A stretch of DNA of 64,000 bases, taken from NCBI RefSeq assembly GCF_025642785.1, contig NZ_JANZKU010000003.1, positions 1-64,000 of the forward strand, in the 5' to 3' direction. The notes under the pieces were generated by a model. The model ran no database searches and was not told the origin of the DNA. It saw only the letters and a list, made by a program, of their open reading frames with translations. This document shows, in pieces, positions 48,648-57,466 of the stretch. This DNA comes from Pseudomonas sp. RIT-PI-AD. GTDB taxonomy: Bacteria > Pseudomonadota > Gammaproteobacteria > Pseudomonadales > Pseudomonadaceae. The position numbers and the translations under genes were made by a program. Positions within the stretch are counted from its first letter, which is position 1. Every line of letters begins with the position of its first letter.

Positions 48648-48890
48648 ATGACCTATTTGATCGATGCCTGGCTGGACCGCCCGCATCCCTACCTGCGCAT
48701 CCTCCACCGTGAAACCGGGGAAGTGTGCGCCGTACTCGAAGAGGACGCACTGGACGAACTGCGCGACCAGGGCGATCTGGATCTGGCCGGGCTGAATTCC
48801 AGCGAACCCTCGGTGCTCAAGGAAATGGTGCGCAGCCTGTTCCTGTTCTGCTATGCGCGGGCGTTGCGACCGCAAGGGGAATTGCACTGA
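48648..48890 (+). CDS. Small iron-regulated protein of unknown function (PA4570-like)
   Basis: 80 residues: TYLIDAWLDRPHPYLRILHRETGEVCAVLEEDALDELRDQ in pieces, ending LFLFCYARALRPQGELH. No known domain. Position between ispB and the fklB-type gene and the Fur box match PA4570 of P. aeruginosa, a gene strongly induced by iron starvation (from memory). The ribosome binding site AAGGAGA is embedded in ACAAGGAGAT, close to the RsmA-type consensus. The protein has two cysteines and a mildly acidic centre. Confidence 0.85.
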   Translation: MTYLIDAWLDRPHPYLRILHRETGEVCAVLEEDALDELRDQGDLDLAGLNSSEPSVLKEMVRSLFLFCYARALRPQGELH

Positions 48891-48919
48891 TCTTTCGCCC
48901 GACGCAGGACGCGTCGGCT

Positions 48920-49148
48920 GTGCGTCGCCCGCCCGGGAGGGCGACGCACGAACGGGGCAAGATGCCCCGCCGTGTCCGGGCAAGCCACGGAAGGCTTGCC
49001 CGGACACGCCTGGAGGGCAGTCCTAGGGTCTGTAAAAGTCGCCGAGCGAGGATCAGGCGAGGCAAAAACAGGTAAAGAAGCCGAGTTTACGTGCTGTAAA
49101 TGAGCCTTCTGAGCCTGCTTTTAACGCAGCATCATCGCGCGCAGGCAC
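48920..49148. repeat. Three successive extragenic palindromes
   Basis: GTGCGTCGCCC/GGGCGACGCAC (perfect 11-base arms, 48920-48949), GTGTCCGGGCAAGCC/GGCTTGCCCGGACAC (perfect 15-base arms, 48972-49007), and a longer imperfect palindrome of about 110 bases (49039-49148) centred on TTTAC-GTGCT-GTAAA (49086-49100), with CCTAG at 49022-49026 and again at 49162-49166. They fill the gap between convergent genes. None has a clear T-run. The third resembles small non-autonomous repeats scattered in pseudomonad genomes, but I could not check copy number. Confidence 0.65.
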
Positions 49149-49162
49149 TTCTCGTACGGCGC

Positions 49163-49780
49163 CTAGAGAACGTCCAGGAGCTCCACGTCGAACACCAGCA
49201 CGCTATGGGGCGGGATGCTGCCCGCCCCCTGAGCGCCGTAGCCCAGTTCGCTGGGAACGTGCAAACGCCATTTGCTGCCGGCGTTCATCAACTGCAATGC
49301 CTCCACCCAGCCGGCGATGACCCCGCTCACCGGAAACTCGGCCGGCTGACCGCGCTCGTAGGAGCTGTCGAACACGCTGCCATCGATCAGGGTGCCGTGG
49401 TAGTGGGTACGCACCTGGTCGTCCCGGGACGGCCGCGCGCCGTCGCCGGCCACCAGCACTTCGTATTGCAGGCCCGACGGCAGTACCGTCACGCCGTCAC
49501 GCTTGGCGTTCTCGACCAGATAAGCCTTGCCCTGGCTGGCCAGCGCTTCGGCCTTGGCCTGGGATTCAGCCTGCATGCGCTCGCGGATCACCTTGAAGCT
49601 GGCGGAAAGCGTGGCGCCATCGACACGGCTGTCCTGGCCGTGGAACGCATCGCGCAGGCCGGCGATGACCGCGTCGAGGTCGACGCCGGGCGGCGGGTTG
49701 TCGCGGATCTGGTCGCCGAGCTGACGCCCGATACCGTAACTGACGCGTGCTTCGTCGGTGGAAAGGTTGAGTTCGGACAT
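49163..49780 (-). CDS. fklB: FKBP22/Mip-type peptidyl-prolyl isomerase
   Basis: 205 residues starting at 49780 (MSELNLSTDEARVSYGIGRQLGDQI). An N-terminal helical dimerisation region (1-90) with a long helix is followed by the FKBP catalytic domain: GLQYEVLVAGDGARPSRDDQVRTHYHGTLIDGSVFDSS in pieces, PAEFPVSGVIAGWVEALQLM and GYGAQGAGSIPPHSVLVFDVELL. No signal peptide, so it is cytoplasmic like E. coli FklB. The stop codon overlaps the CCTAG end of the adjacent palindromic region. Confidence 0.93.
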   Translation of the reverse strand: MSELNLSTDEARVSYGIGRQLGDQIRDNPPPGVDLDAVIAGLRDAFHGQDSRVDGATLSASFKVIRERMQAESQAKAEALASQGKAYLVENAKRDGVTVLPSGLQYEVLVAGDGARPSRDDQVRTHYHGTLIDGSVFDSSYERGQPAEFPVSGVIAGWVEALQLMNAGSKWRLHVPSELGYGAQGAGSIPPHSVLVFDVELLDVL

Positions 49781-49877
49781 GGGCGGTGCTCCGCTGGCGA
49801 AAAAGGCCGGACAGCCTAGCACAGGCCGGCGCGCGCACCGCGCTCCATCCAGCACCTCGACGCCCCGGCAGCGGCGG

Positions 49878-50372
49878 TCAGTGGCTGTGCTTGGTCAGCT
49901 TGTCCAGATAACCCATGGCGAAGGCCGAGATCACGAACGTCATGTGCAGCACCACGTACCAGAAAATCTTGTCGTTACCCGTATTGAGCGCATCCATGAA
50001 CACGCGCAACAGGTGGATGGACGAGATGGCCACGATGGAGGCGGCGACCTTCATCTTCAGCGAACCGGAATCCATCTTGCCCAGCCAGCTCAGCTTTTCC
50101 TTGCCGTCGTCGATGTCCAGCTGCGACACGAAGTTCTCGTAGCCGGAGAACATCACCATCACCAGCAAGCCGCCGACCAGGGACATGTCGATCAGCGACA
50201 GCAACACCAGGATCAGCTCGGCCTCGGTCTTCTCGAATACGTGGGGCAGGATGTGCACCACTTCCTGGAAGAACTTCAGGCAGAGCGCGAGAAGCGCCAG
50301 CGACAGGCCGAAGTAGATCGGTGCCAGCAGCCAGCGGGAGGCATACATCATATTTTCCAGAAAACGTTCCAT
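49878..50372 (-). CDS. UPF0114/YqhA-family membrane protein
   Basis: 164 residues with about four membrane helices: [30 protein letters not shown] start, [22 protein letters not shown] in the middle and [11 protein letters not shown] near the end, diagnostic of the UPF0114 (TIGR00645) family. Function unknown; some relatives are linked to growth rate or oxidative stress. It lies 97 bases upstream of fklB on the same strand. Confidence 0.9.
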   Translation of the reverse strand: MERFLENMMYASRWLLAPIYFGLSLALLALCLKFFQEVVHILPHVFEKTEAELILVLLSLIDMSLVGGLLVMVMFSGYENFVSQLDIDDGKEKLSWLGKMDSGSLKMKVAASIVAISSIHLLRVFMDALNTGNDKIFWYVVLHMTFVISAFAMGYLDKLTKHSH

Positions 50373-50478
50373 GGACGACCGAGCTCGCAGATGACAAAAA
50401 ACGGCCGCGAGTATACCCAGCGCCTGCCCTGATCGAGCCAGAGCGTGGGCGAAACGCGCGCTAAAAACGTTGCAAAAG

Positions 50479-50514
50479 TTATCCCCGTTCGCTGTGGATA
50501 AAACTGTGGACGGG
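50479..50514. promoter_or_regulatory. Cluster of DnaA-box-like sites
   Basis: A perfect DnaA box, TGTGGATAA (50493-50501, complement of TTATCCACA), sits between TTATCCCCG (50479-50487, seven of nine) and TGTGGACGG (50506-50514, six of nine). A second perfect TGTGGATAA is at 51003-51011, on the other side of the small gene at 50580-50921. Spacing of the boxes is close to one and a half helical turns. Confidence 0.5.
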
Positions 50515-50579
50515 GTTGGGATGAACGGCTGTGGGAACGGCGCGGCGTGGGCTGTGGCACATCGTGCAAAAGCTACGCT

Positions 50580-50921
50580 TTAGCGCTCTGGGCGGAACTG
50601 GTAATCGCCCAGGTGGGGACGGCGTCGCTCGTTCAGGCGTCGCAGTTCGGCCAGCAGGTGCAGACGCCAGATCGGCAGGTCACGCGCCTCGGCGTACCCC
50701 AGCTCGGTCAGGCACTCGACGATCGAAGCGAGGATGGATTCCGCGACGAAAGGCCCGTGGAATGGGCCCTGCGCCTTGATCACCGAGGGTTGCTCGCCTG
50801 CCATGCCGGCGGCGAAGATCAGGGTCCAGAGTCCTCGCTCGCCGGCCAGGGGACGGATCACGCACTCGATCCGGGTGACCAGGCCGAGGCATTGGCGGGT
50901 CAGGCTGAGGTTGCGCGGCAT
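50580..50921 (-). CDS. Uncharacterised conserved protein (PA4575-like position)
   Basis: 113 residues, no membrane helix or signal. Conserved-looking segments are MPRNLSLTRQCLGLVTRIECVIRPL, LWTLIFAAGMAGEQPSVIKAQGPFHGPFVAESIL and a basic end LRRLNERRRPHLGDYQFRP. I know no domain. It lies alone between DnaA-box-like sites, upstream of the UPF0114 gene and downstream of the Lon-like protease gene. Confidence 0.8.
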   Translation of the reverse strand: MPRNLSLTRQCLGLVTRIECVIRPLAGERGLWTLIFAAGMAGEQPSVIKAQGPFHGPFVAESILASIVECLTELGYAEARDLPIWRLHLLAELRRLNERRRPHLGDYQFRPER

Positions 50922-51110
50922 GCTGGCATTCCTCGCGAAGTCCAGGGCTCAGCCTACACCCGCAACCTGCCTGGGAAAAGCGTACCGCTTGTCCCCAGCT
51001 TCTGTGGATAACCCTGTGGGTGGTGCGAGGAAAAGCCGCTGGACGCGGCGCAGGATCAGCGCCGACGCCACCTGCTCAGTCTCTGAGCAGGTGGCCGCGC
51101 CAGTCCGGTT

Positions 51111-53672
51111 TCAGACGACGGGGCCGGCCGGCTTTTCCTTGGGCGGTGCCTTGCGTGGCTTGGTCGGCGCTTTCACCGGAGGCTGGACCGGCGTCTTTTC
51201 CGGGCGCTTGCGCGGTCCCTGGCGCGGCTCCTCGGGAACCGCGGCGACGGTTTGCCCGAGTTCGCCGGCGAGCGCCTTCGCCGGCCCCTTGTCCTCGTCT
51301 TCCAGACCCATCTCGGCGATTTCCCGCAGGCGTTCGACCACGCGGGCATTGACGCTGCCCTTGGCGAAGCGGCCCTTTTCGTCCGCCGCGCCGGCCGGCT
51401 CGCCGACCAGCAGGCTCAGCGCCTCATCGGCCTGACGCACGGCGTAGACATGGAACTGTCCGGCGCGCACCGCCTGCAACACGCGCTCGTCGAGCATCAG
51501 GGTGGCGACGTTGGCCTGCGGAATGATCACCCCCTGCTCGCCGGTCAGGCCGCGGGCTTCGCAGAGGCGGAAGAAGCCCTCGATCTTTTCGTTGACCCCG
51601 CCGACCGCCTGCACTTCGCCGAACTGGTTGATCGAACCGGTGATGGCGAAGCATTGGCGCAGCGGGGTGCGCGACAGCGCGGAAATCAGCGTGCAGACCT
51701 CGCCCAGCGAGGCACTGTCGCCGTCGACGTAGCCGTAGGACTGCTCCAGGGCGATGCTCGCGGAGATTTCCAGGGGGAATTCCTGGGCGTAGCGGCTGCC
51801 CAGGTAACCGGTGAGGATCATCACCCCCTTGGAGTGGATCGGCTGGCCCAGGTTGACCTCGCGCTCGATGTCGACGATGCCGCTGCCGCCCGGATAGACG
51901 GTGGCGGAAATCCGGGCCGGCACGCCGAACACCGAGTCGCCCACCTCCAGCACGGTCAGCCCGTTGCACTTGCCCACCGCGGCGCCGTCGGTGTCGATCA
52001 GGATCACCCCGGCCAGCATGTCGTCGAAGATCCGCGCCGACACCCGGCCGGTACGGGTGGCCTTGGCCTTGAGTGCCCGTTCGATGTGACCGACGTCGGT
52101 GACCGGCTCGCTGGCCAGTTGGCGGATGAAGTCCGCCTCGCTGACCAGTTGGAACAGGTCGCCGATGCGCGCCGACAGGCGCCCCTGGTGCTCGGCGAGG
52201 CGCGCGCTATAGGTCGCCAGCCGCGCCACCGCCGCCGCGGTCAGGGGCGCCATGCCCTCTTCCGAGGTGCGCGTCTTCATCAGTTGGGCGAACTGCTCCA
52301 GGCTGTCCTCGCCGAGCGGGATGTCCTCGTCGAAGTCCACCAGCACGCGGAACATCTCCTGGAAGTCCGGATCCAGGTCTTGCAGGGTGTAGTAGAGCTG
52401 CCGCGAACCGATGATCACCACCTTGAGCTGCAGGGGGATCACCTGGGGCGTCAAGGTCACGGTGGCGAGCCGACCCAGCTCGGCCAGCGGCGACTCCATT
52501 TTCAACTGGCGTGACTGCAAGGCGCGCTTCAGGGCTTCCCAGACGAAGGGTTCGCCCAGCAGCTTCTCCGCCTCCAGCACCAGGAAGCCGCCGTTGGCCC
52601 GATGCAGGGCACCCGGGCGCAGTTGGCGATAGCTGGTGAACAGCGCACCCTGGTCGTTGCCGTATTCGATGCGGCCGAACAGGTTGTCGTAGGTCGGATG
52701 CGGTTCGAACACCACCGGCGCGCCGCTGCTGGCGGGATGGCCGACCACCAGGCTGGGGCAGTACTGCTCCTCGAGCATCTGCCGGCGCTGGGCATCGCCG
52801 CGGTTCTCGTCCACCAGTTGCTCGACCACGGTCTTCAGCAGGAACACCTGCATGGCCTGCAAGTAGGCGACCGCGCCGGCGTTTTCCGCGTATTTCTCCG
52901 ACAGTGGCGACAACAGCGGCTGCAACGCCTGGGTGATGGTCTCTTCGTTCAACTGGCGCAGTTGGTTGCTGGACTCGCGCTTCCATTGCGGCAGGCTGGC
53001 GAGCTCCTCGTTGAGGCGTTCCTCGAGGCCGGAGATGTCCTCGTGGAAGCGCTCGCGTTCCTCTTCCGGCAACTGGGCGAAGTCGGTCTCGTCGAGCGCC
53101 TTGCCGTCCTTCATCGGGGTGAAGGCGATATTGGTGCTGTCGCGGTACAACGCGATGTCCTTCTCCAGCGCGAGACGCTCGATGACGTCCAGGGCACGGT
53201 CGTAGCGCTGGTTGAAGGCGCGGTCGATGGCGCTCTTCTTCTGCTGGTAGGTCGGGGTCTCGAAGACCGCCGGGAAGGTCGACAGCAGGTTGTCGATCAG
53301 CGTGTTGAGGTCGTCGATGAAGGCGCTCGCCTCGCCCGGCGGCAGTTGCAGGGCGCGCGGCTCGCGGGGTTCGTCGAAATGATTGACGTAGACCCAGTCG
53401 GCCGGCGTTTCCAGGCGCTTGGCCTCGGCCTTCAGGTAACGCTGGACGAAGGAAAAGCGGCCGGTGCCCGGCTCGCCCATGACGAACACGTTGTAGCCGG
53501 GGCGCGGCATCGCCACGCCGAATTGCAGGGCCTCCACCGCGCGCTCCTGGCCAAGCACGCCGCGGAAAGGTTCCAGGTCATCGGTGGTCTTGAAGGCGAA
53601 CTGGTTCGGATCGAAGGGACGGGTCAGCGCATCGGGCGCCAGCCGCAGGCTGGCTGCAACGGATTTGGGCAT
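51111..53672 (-). CDS. Lon-like ATP-dependent protease (AAA_32/LonB-type)
   Basis: 853 residues. An AAA+ ATPase part (about 20-560) is fused to a C-terminal Lon-type Ser-Lys protease domain. The P-loop reads GEPGTGRFS near 67, with Arg in place of the usual Lys. Catalytic Ser lies in GYVDGDSASLGE near 653 and Lys in GGVNEKIEGF near 695. The final 60 residues are a Pro/Lys-rich tail (KRPEKTPVQPPVKAPTKPRKAP in part). It belongs to the group including E. coli YcbZ and P. aeruginosa PA4576. Substrates unknown. It is divergent from the DUF4105 gene. Confidence 0.9.
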   Translation of the reverse strand: MPKSVAASLRLAPDALTRPFDPNQFAFKTTDDLEPFRGVLGQERAVEALQFGVAMPRPGYNVFVMGEPGTGRFSFVQRYLKAEAKRLETPADWVYVNHFDEPREPRALQLPPGEASAFIDDLNTLIDNLLSTFPAVFETPTYQQKKSAIDRAFNQRYDRALDVIERLALEKDIALYRDSTNIAFTPMKDGKALDETDFAQLPEEERERFHEDISGLEERLNEELASLPQWKRESSNQLRQLNEETITQALQPLLSPLSEKYAENAGAVAYLQAMQVFLLKTVVEQLVDENRGDAQRRQMLEEQYCPSLVVGHPASSGAPVVFEPHPTYDNLFGRIEYGNDQGALFTSYRQLRPGALHRANGGFLVLEAEKLLGEPFVWEALKRALQSRQLKMESPLAELGRLATVTLTPQVIPLQLKVVIIGSRQLYYTLQDLDPDFQEMFRVLVDFDEDIPLGEDSLEQFAQLMKTRTSEEGMAPLTAAAVARLATYSARLAEHQGRLSARIGDLFQLVSEADFIRQLASEPVTDVGHIERALKAKATRTGRVSARIFDDMLAGVILIDTDGAAVGKCNGLTVLEVGDSVFGVPARISATVYPGGSGIVDIEREVNLGQPIHSKGVMILTGYLGSRYAQEFPLEISASIALEQSYGYVDGDSASLGEVCTLISALSRTPLRQCFAITGSINQFGEVQAVGGVNEKIEGFFRLCEARGLTGEQGVIIPQANVATLMLDERVLQAVRAGQFHVYAVRQADEALSLLVGEPAGAADEKGRFAKGSVNARVVERLREIAEMGLEDEDKGPAKALAGELGQTVAAVPEEPRQGPRKRPEKTPVQPPVKAPTKPRKAPPKEKPAGPVV

Positions 53673-53876
53673 CGGGGGTCCTTACTGGGCGCTACGCGGC
53701 CTCATGGGCGATGGCGTCATTCTGGCGCCGCCCGCGCGCCAGTGGCAAGGCCGATGCCGCCCGCCCCGCCGGTGCGCCGCCCGCCGCCGATCGGCAGCCT
53801 GCGGCGCGTGTCGCTTGACAGCGGGCCGCCCCTTGGCAAAGCTCCGCCGCCCCGCCCTTCGAAAAAGAACAGCGAC

Positions 53877-55736
53877 TTGAAACGGACCCTGGCGTCTCTC
53901 ACGCTCAGCCTCGGCGCGCTCCTGCACGCCACCTGCCACGCGGCCACCGCCGAACCGCGTCTTGCGCGCCTCGCCGAAGACCCTTACTGGATATCCCTGG
54001 GCCACTACGAAACCGCCAAGCTCGGCGGCTGGCGCAGCTACGTCGACGACCCGCGGTTCTTCCTCTCGGCCGAGGGCGCCCGGAACCCCGCGGCCGAGCT
54101 CGCCGCGACCCTTGAGGCCCTGTACGCCCCGGCCAGCCTCGGCGACCGGCATGCCCAATGTGTCTACCCGGCGCGCACCCGCTGGCTGCGCGAACGCCTG
54201 CAATTGAACGACCTGCCGCAGCCGGCCTGTGCCGAGTTCCGCAAGTGGTACGTCGACGTCAACCCCAACAGCACCGTGCTGGTGTTTCCCGCCGCCTACC
54301 TGAATAGCCCGTCCTCGATGTTCGGCCACACCCTGCTGCGGGTCGACCAGGCCGACGTCGACAGCCACAACACCGCCCTGCTCAGCTATGCGTTGAACTT
54401 CGGCGCCTTCATCGAGGGCATGGACAACAGCATCCTCTATGCCTGGAAGGGCCTGATGGGCGGTTATCCGGGGCTGTTCGCCCTGGTCCCCTACAGCGAC
54501 AAGCTCGGCGAATACAGCCGGCTGGAGAATCGCGACCTGTGGGAATACCGGCTGAACCTGACCCCGGAAGAAACCGGGCGGATGGTCGAGCACGTCTGGG
54601 AGCTCAAACAGATCCGCTTCGACTATTACTTCTTCGACGAGAACTGCTCGTTCCGCCTGCTCGAGTTGCTGGAAATCGCCCGCCCCGGCGTCGAGCTGAC
54701 CCAGCACTTCCCGATCACCGCGATTCCCACCGACACCGTACGCGCGGTGCAGGACGCCGGGCTGATCGAACGCATCGATTACCGGCCGTCGCGGGAAAAG
54801 GAATTGCAGGCACGGGCCAAGCCGCTGGACGCCGAAGAGCAGGCGCGCGCCCTGCGCCTGGCCGATGACGACAGCCTGCTGACCCAGCCGGACTTCCTCG
54901 CCCTGCCGGCCGAGCGCCGCGCGCTGATCCAGGACACCGCCTTCCGCCTGCTGCGCTACCGCTCCAGCGGCGCCGAACGCGACGCGGCGCGCAGCACCCG
55001 CAGCTTCAAGCTGTTGCAGGCGATCAACCGCAACCCGCCGCCGCCCCTGCACGTCGAGCGCCCCGATCTGCCGGAGAACGGCCACGAGTCGCGCACCTGG
55101 CAGCTCGGCGCCGGCAGCCGCGACGGCGAGGCCTTCGCCGAATACGGCCTGCGCATGGCCTACCACGACCTGGAAGACAACCTCAGCGGCTTCCCGCTGG
55201 GCGCGCAGATCGAGATCGCCCAGCTCAAGCTGCGCCAGTACGAAGGCAACCACTGGCAGTTGCAACGCCTGGATTTCGCCACCATCCGCTCGCTGACGCC
55301 GCGCACCGCGCTGTTGCAACCCTGGTCCTGGCAGGTCGCGGGCGGCCTGGAACGGGTACCGGGTCACGACGGCGACGAAACCCTGGTCAGCCACATCAAC
55401 GGGGGCGCGGGCGGCAGTTGGCTGCTGGGCGAGGAAACCCTGGCCTTCGCCATGGCCACCGCGCGGGTCGAACACAACGGCGATTTCGCGCCGTTCATCG
55501 CCGGCGCGGCCGGCTTCGACGGCGGCCTGCTGTGGCGCAATCCGCTGGGCAACCTCAGCCTGGAAGCCAAGGGCGACTACTTCAATACCGGCGAAGTGCG
55601 CCGCAGCCTGTCCCTCAACCAGCAGTGGGAGCTCTCGCGCAACCTCGGCCTGCGCCTCTCGGCGAATCGGTCGTTCAGCCACATCGGCGGCGCGCAGAAC
55701 GAGGTGATGCTGGAAATGAAGTGGTACCACTACTGA
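53877..55736 (+). CDS. Exported DUF4105 (Lnb N-terminal periplasmic domain) protein
   Basis: 619 residues with signal peptide MKRTLASLTLSLGALLHATCHAA. The DUF4105 domain covers about 100-400 with SSMFGHTLLRVD (His) and DENCSFRLLELLE (Cys), a His-Cys pairing reminiscent of NlpC/P60-like hydrolases. The last 200 residues are rich in alternating strands and end MLEMKWYHY with a terminal aromatic, suggesting an outer-membrane barrel. The best start is TTG at 53877, just before the signal peptide; the reading frame is open far upstream but antisense to the protease gene there. Role unknown, envelope-located. Confidence 0.85.
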   Translation: MKRTLASLTLSLGALLHATCHAATAEPRLARLAEDPYWISLGHYETAKLGGWRSYVDDPRFFLSAEGARNPAAELAATLEALYAPASLGDRHAQCVYPARTRWLRERLQLNDLPQPACAEFRKWYVDVNPNSTVLVFPAAYLNSPSSMFGHTLLRVDQADVDSHNTALLSYALNFGAFIEGMDNSILYAWKGLMGGYPGLFALVPYSDKLGEYSRLENRDLWEYRLNLTPEETGRMVEHVWELKQIRFDYYFFDENCSFRLLELLEIARPGVELTQHFPITAIPTDTVRAVQDAGLIERIDYRPSREKELQARAKPLDAEEQARALRLADDDSLLTQPDFLALPAERRALIQDTAFRLLRYRSSGAERDAARSTRSFKLLQAINRNPPPPLHVERPDLPENGHESRTWQLGAGSRDGEAFAEYGLRMAYHDLEDNLSGFPLGAQIEIAQLKLRQYEGNHWQLQRLDFATIRSLTPRTALLQPWSWQVAGGLERVPGHDGDETLVSHINGGAGGSWLLGEETLAFAMATARVEHNGDFAPFIAGAAGFDGGLLWRNPLGNLSLEAKGDYFNTGEVRRSLSLNQQWELSRNLGLRLSANRSFSHIGGAQNEVMLEMKWYHY

Positions 55737-55997
55737 GGCCCTGGATCGTCGGCGCCGCGCGTGCTCCGTTCCGGCGACGCGCCGGCCTGATCGGCGGCCT
55801 CGTAGGCCCCCGCCCCAAAAGGCGCGCCGAGCGACGCCAGGCGCTGACGGCTCGCCCCAGGGCTGCAACTCGCCCGCGCGGTTCGGCTCTATTGCCCTAG
55901 GCGCGACGGGGGCGCCAGCCTGGGGAAGGCCGGTCAGCCCGGTGTGCTGCCCCTGTCCGCAGTCAGCTCATGAGACCCCAGATATGCAGGAGCCCGG

Positions 55998-57224
55998 ATG
56001 AACGCCGATAGCTATCAACTGCTCGAGGTCGCCGATGGCAAACCGATCAAGCTCTGGACCCAGGGCGTGGCGGTGGAAGACGACGCCCGCCGGCAACTGA
56101 TGAACACCGCGAGGATGCCGTTCATCTTCAAGCACCTGGCGGTGATGCCGGACGTCCACCTGGGCAAGGGCTCCACCATCGGCAGCGTGATCCCTACCCT
56201 GGGCGCCATCATCCCGGCGGCCGTGGGCGTGGACATCGGCTGCGGCATGATCGCCGCGCGGACCTCGCTCACCGCCGGCGACCTGCCGGACAATCTCCGC
56301 GGCCTGCGCAGCGCCATCGAAAGGGCCGTGCCCCATGGACGCAGCCTGGGTCGCGGCAAGCGCGACATCGGCGCCTGGGACCAGGTCCCCGAATCGGTCG
56401 ACCGCGCCTGGGCACCGCTGGCCGGGCGCTTCAAGCGGATCACCGACAAATACCCGCGTCTGCTCAACACCAACAACCGCAGGCACCTGGGGACCCTGGG
56501 CACCGGCAATCATTTCATCGAGGTCTGCCTGGACGAGGCCCAGCGCGTCTGGTTCATGCTGCACAGTGGCTCGCGAGGCGTCGGCAACGCCATCGGCAGC
56601 CATTTCATCGAGCGGGCCCAGGCGGACATGCGCCAGCACCTCGCCACGCTGCCGGACCGCGACCTCGCCTATTTCGAAGAAGGCAGCCGGCATTACGACG
56701 ACTACGTGGAAGCGGTGGGCTGGGCCCAGGACTTCGCCCGGCAGAACCGTGCATTGATGATGCAGGCGGTGATCGCCGCGGCCCGCTCGGTCATCGCCAA
56801 GCCCTTCGAGGCCGAGCTGGAAGCGGTGAACTGCCACCACAACTACGTGCAGAAAGAGCGACACTTCGGCCGCGAGGTGCTGGTGACCCGCAAGGGTGCG
56901 GTCTCGGCGCAGCAGGGCGAGCTGGGCATCATTCCCGGCTCCATGGGCGCCGGCAGCTTCATCGTCCGCGGGCTCGGCAACCCGGAGGCGTTCTGCTCGT
57001 GCAGCCACGGGGCCGGGCGCAGCATGAGCCGGACCCAGGCGAAGAAGACCTTCACCCTGGAAGACCAAATTCGCGCCACCGCCCACGTGGAATGCCGCAA
57101 GGACGTGGACGTGATCGACGAAATCCCCATGGCCTACAAGGACATCGAGCGCGTCATGCACGCCCAGCGCGACCTGGTGGAAGTGGTGCACAGGCTCCGC
57201 CAGGTGGTGTGCGTGAAGGGCTGA
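55998..57224 (+). CDS. rtcB: RNA-splicing ligase RtcB
   Basis: 408 residues, like E. coli RtcB. It joins 2',3'-cyclic phosphate or 3'-phosphate RNA ends to 5'-hydroxyl ends using GTP and manganese. Metal and guanylate residues: GVDIGCGM with D79 and C82, HLGTLGTGNHFIE, MLHSGSRGVGN, NCHHNYVQKE, and CSCSHGAGRSMSR with H337, the residue guanylated in E. coli. GGAG lies six bases before the ATG. Neither rtcA nor the sigma-54 activator rtcR is next to it, and I see no -24/-12 promoter in the 261-base gap upstream. Confidence 0.96.
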   Translation: MNADSYQLLEVADGKPIKLWTQGVAVEDDARRQLMNTARMPFIFKHLAVMPDVHLGKGSTIGSVIPTLGAIIPAAVGVDIGCGMIAARTSLTAGDLPDNLRGLRSAIERAVPHGRSLGRGKRDIGAWDQVPESVDRAWAPLAGRFKRITDKYPRLLNTNNRRHLGTLGTGNHFIEVCLDEAQRVWFMLHSGSRGVGNAIGSHFIERAQADMRQHLATLPDRDLAYFEEGSRHYDDYVEAVGWAQDFARQNRALMMQAVIAAARSVIAKPFEAELEAVNCHHNYVQKERHFGREVLVTRKGAVSAQQGELGIIPGSMGAGSFIVRGLGNPEAFCSCSHGAGRSMSRTQAKKTFTLEDQIRATAHVECRKDVDVIDEIPMAYKDIERVMHAQRDLVEVVHRLRQVVCVKG

Positions 57225-57466
57225 CGAAGCGGTGATGCCTTCGATGCAAGGCGCGCGGAGCCGGGCTCGCCTGCGAAGTGGCGTTCCGCTTGGAGACGGA
57301 GGGCCCTGACCCGCCCATCGTTTTGGAGCAGCGCCCGAGCGAGTGCCATGCCATGCCATGCGGTGGGGCGTGGTCTGCCGTGGTTGACCGAGCGCGATGG
57401 GGCGGCGACTATCGGTCGGGGTTGGCGAGCGAATGGCGCTTTCGCCCTCGAAGGAGACAGGCGCGC

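Noticed and set aside
52602-53876. Upstream part of the open frame continuing into the DUF4105 gene
   Set aside because: It is antisense to the Lon-like protease and lacks features; a signal peptide with a TTG start at 53877 defines the real N-terminus.
55737-55997. Search for a sigma-54 (TGGCAC-N5-TTGC) promoter before rtcB
   Set aside because: No adequate match to GG-N10-GC with flanking bases was found.
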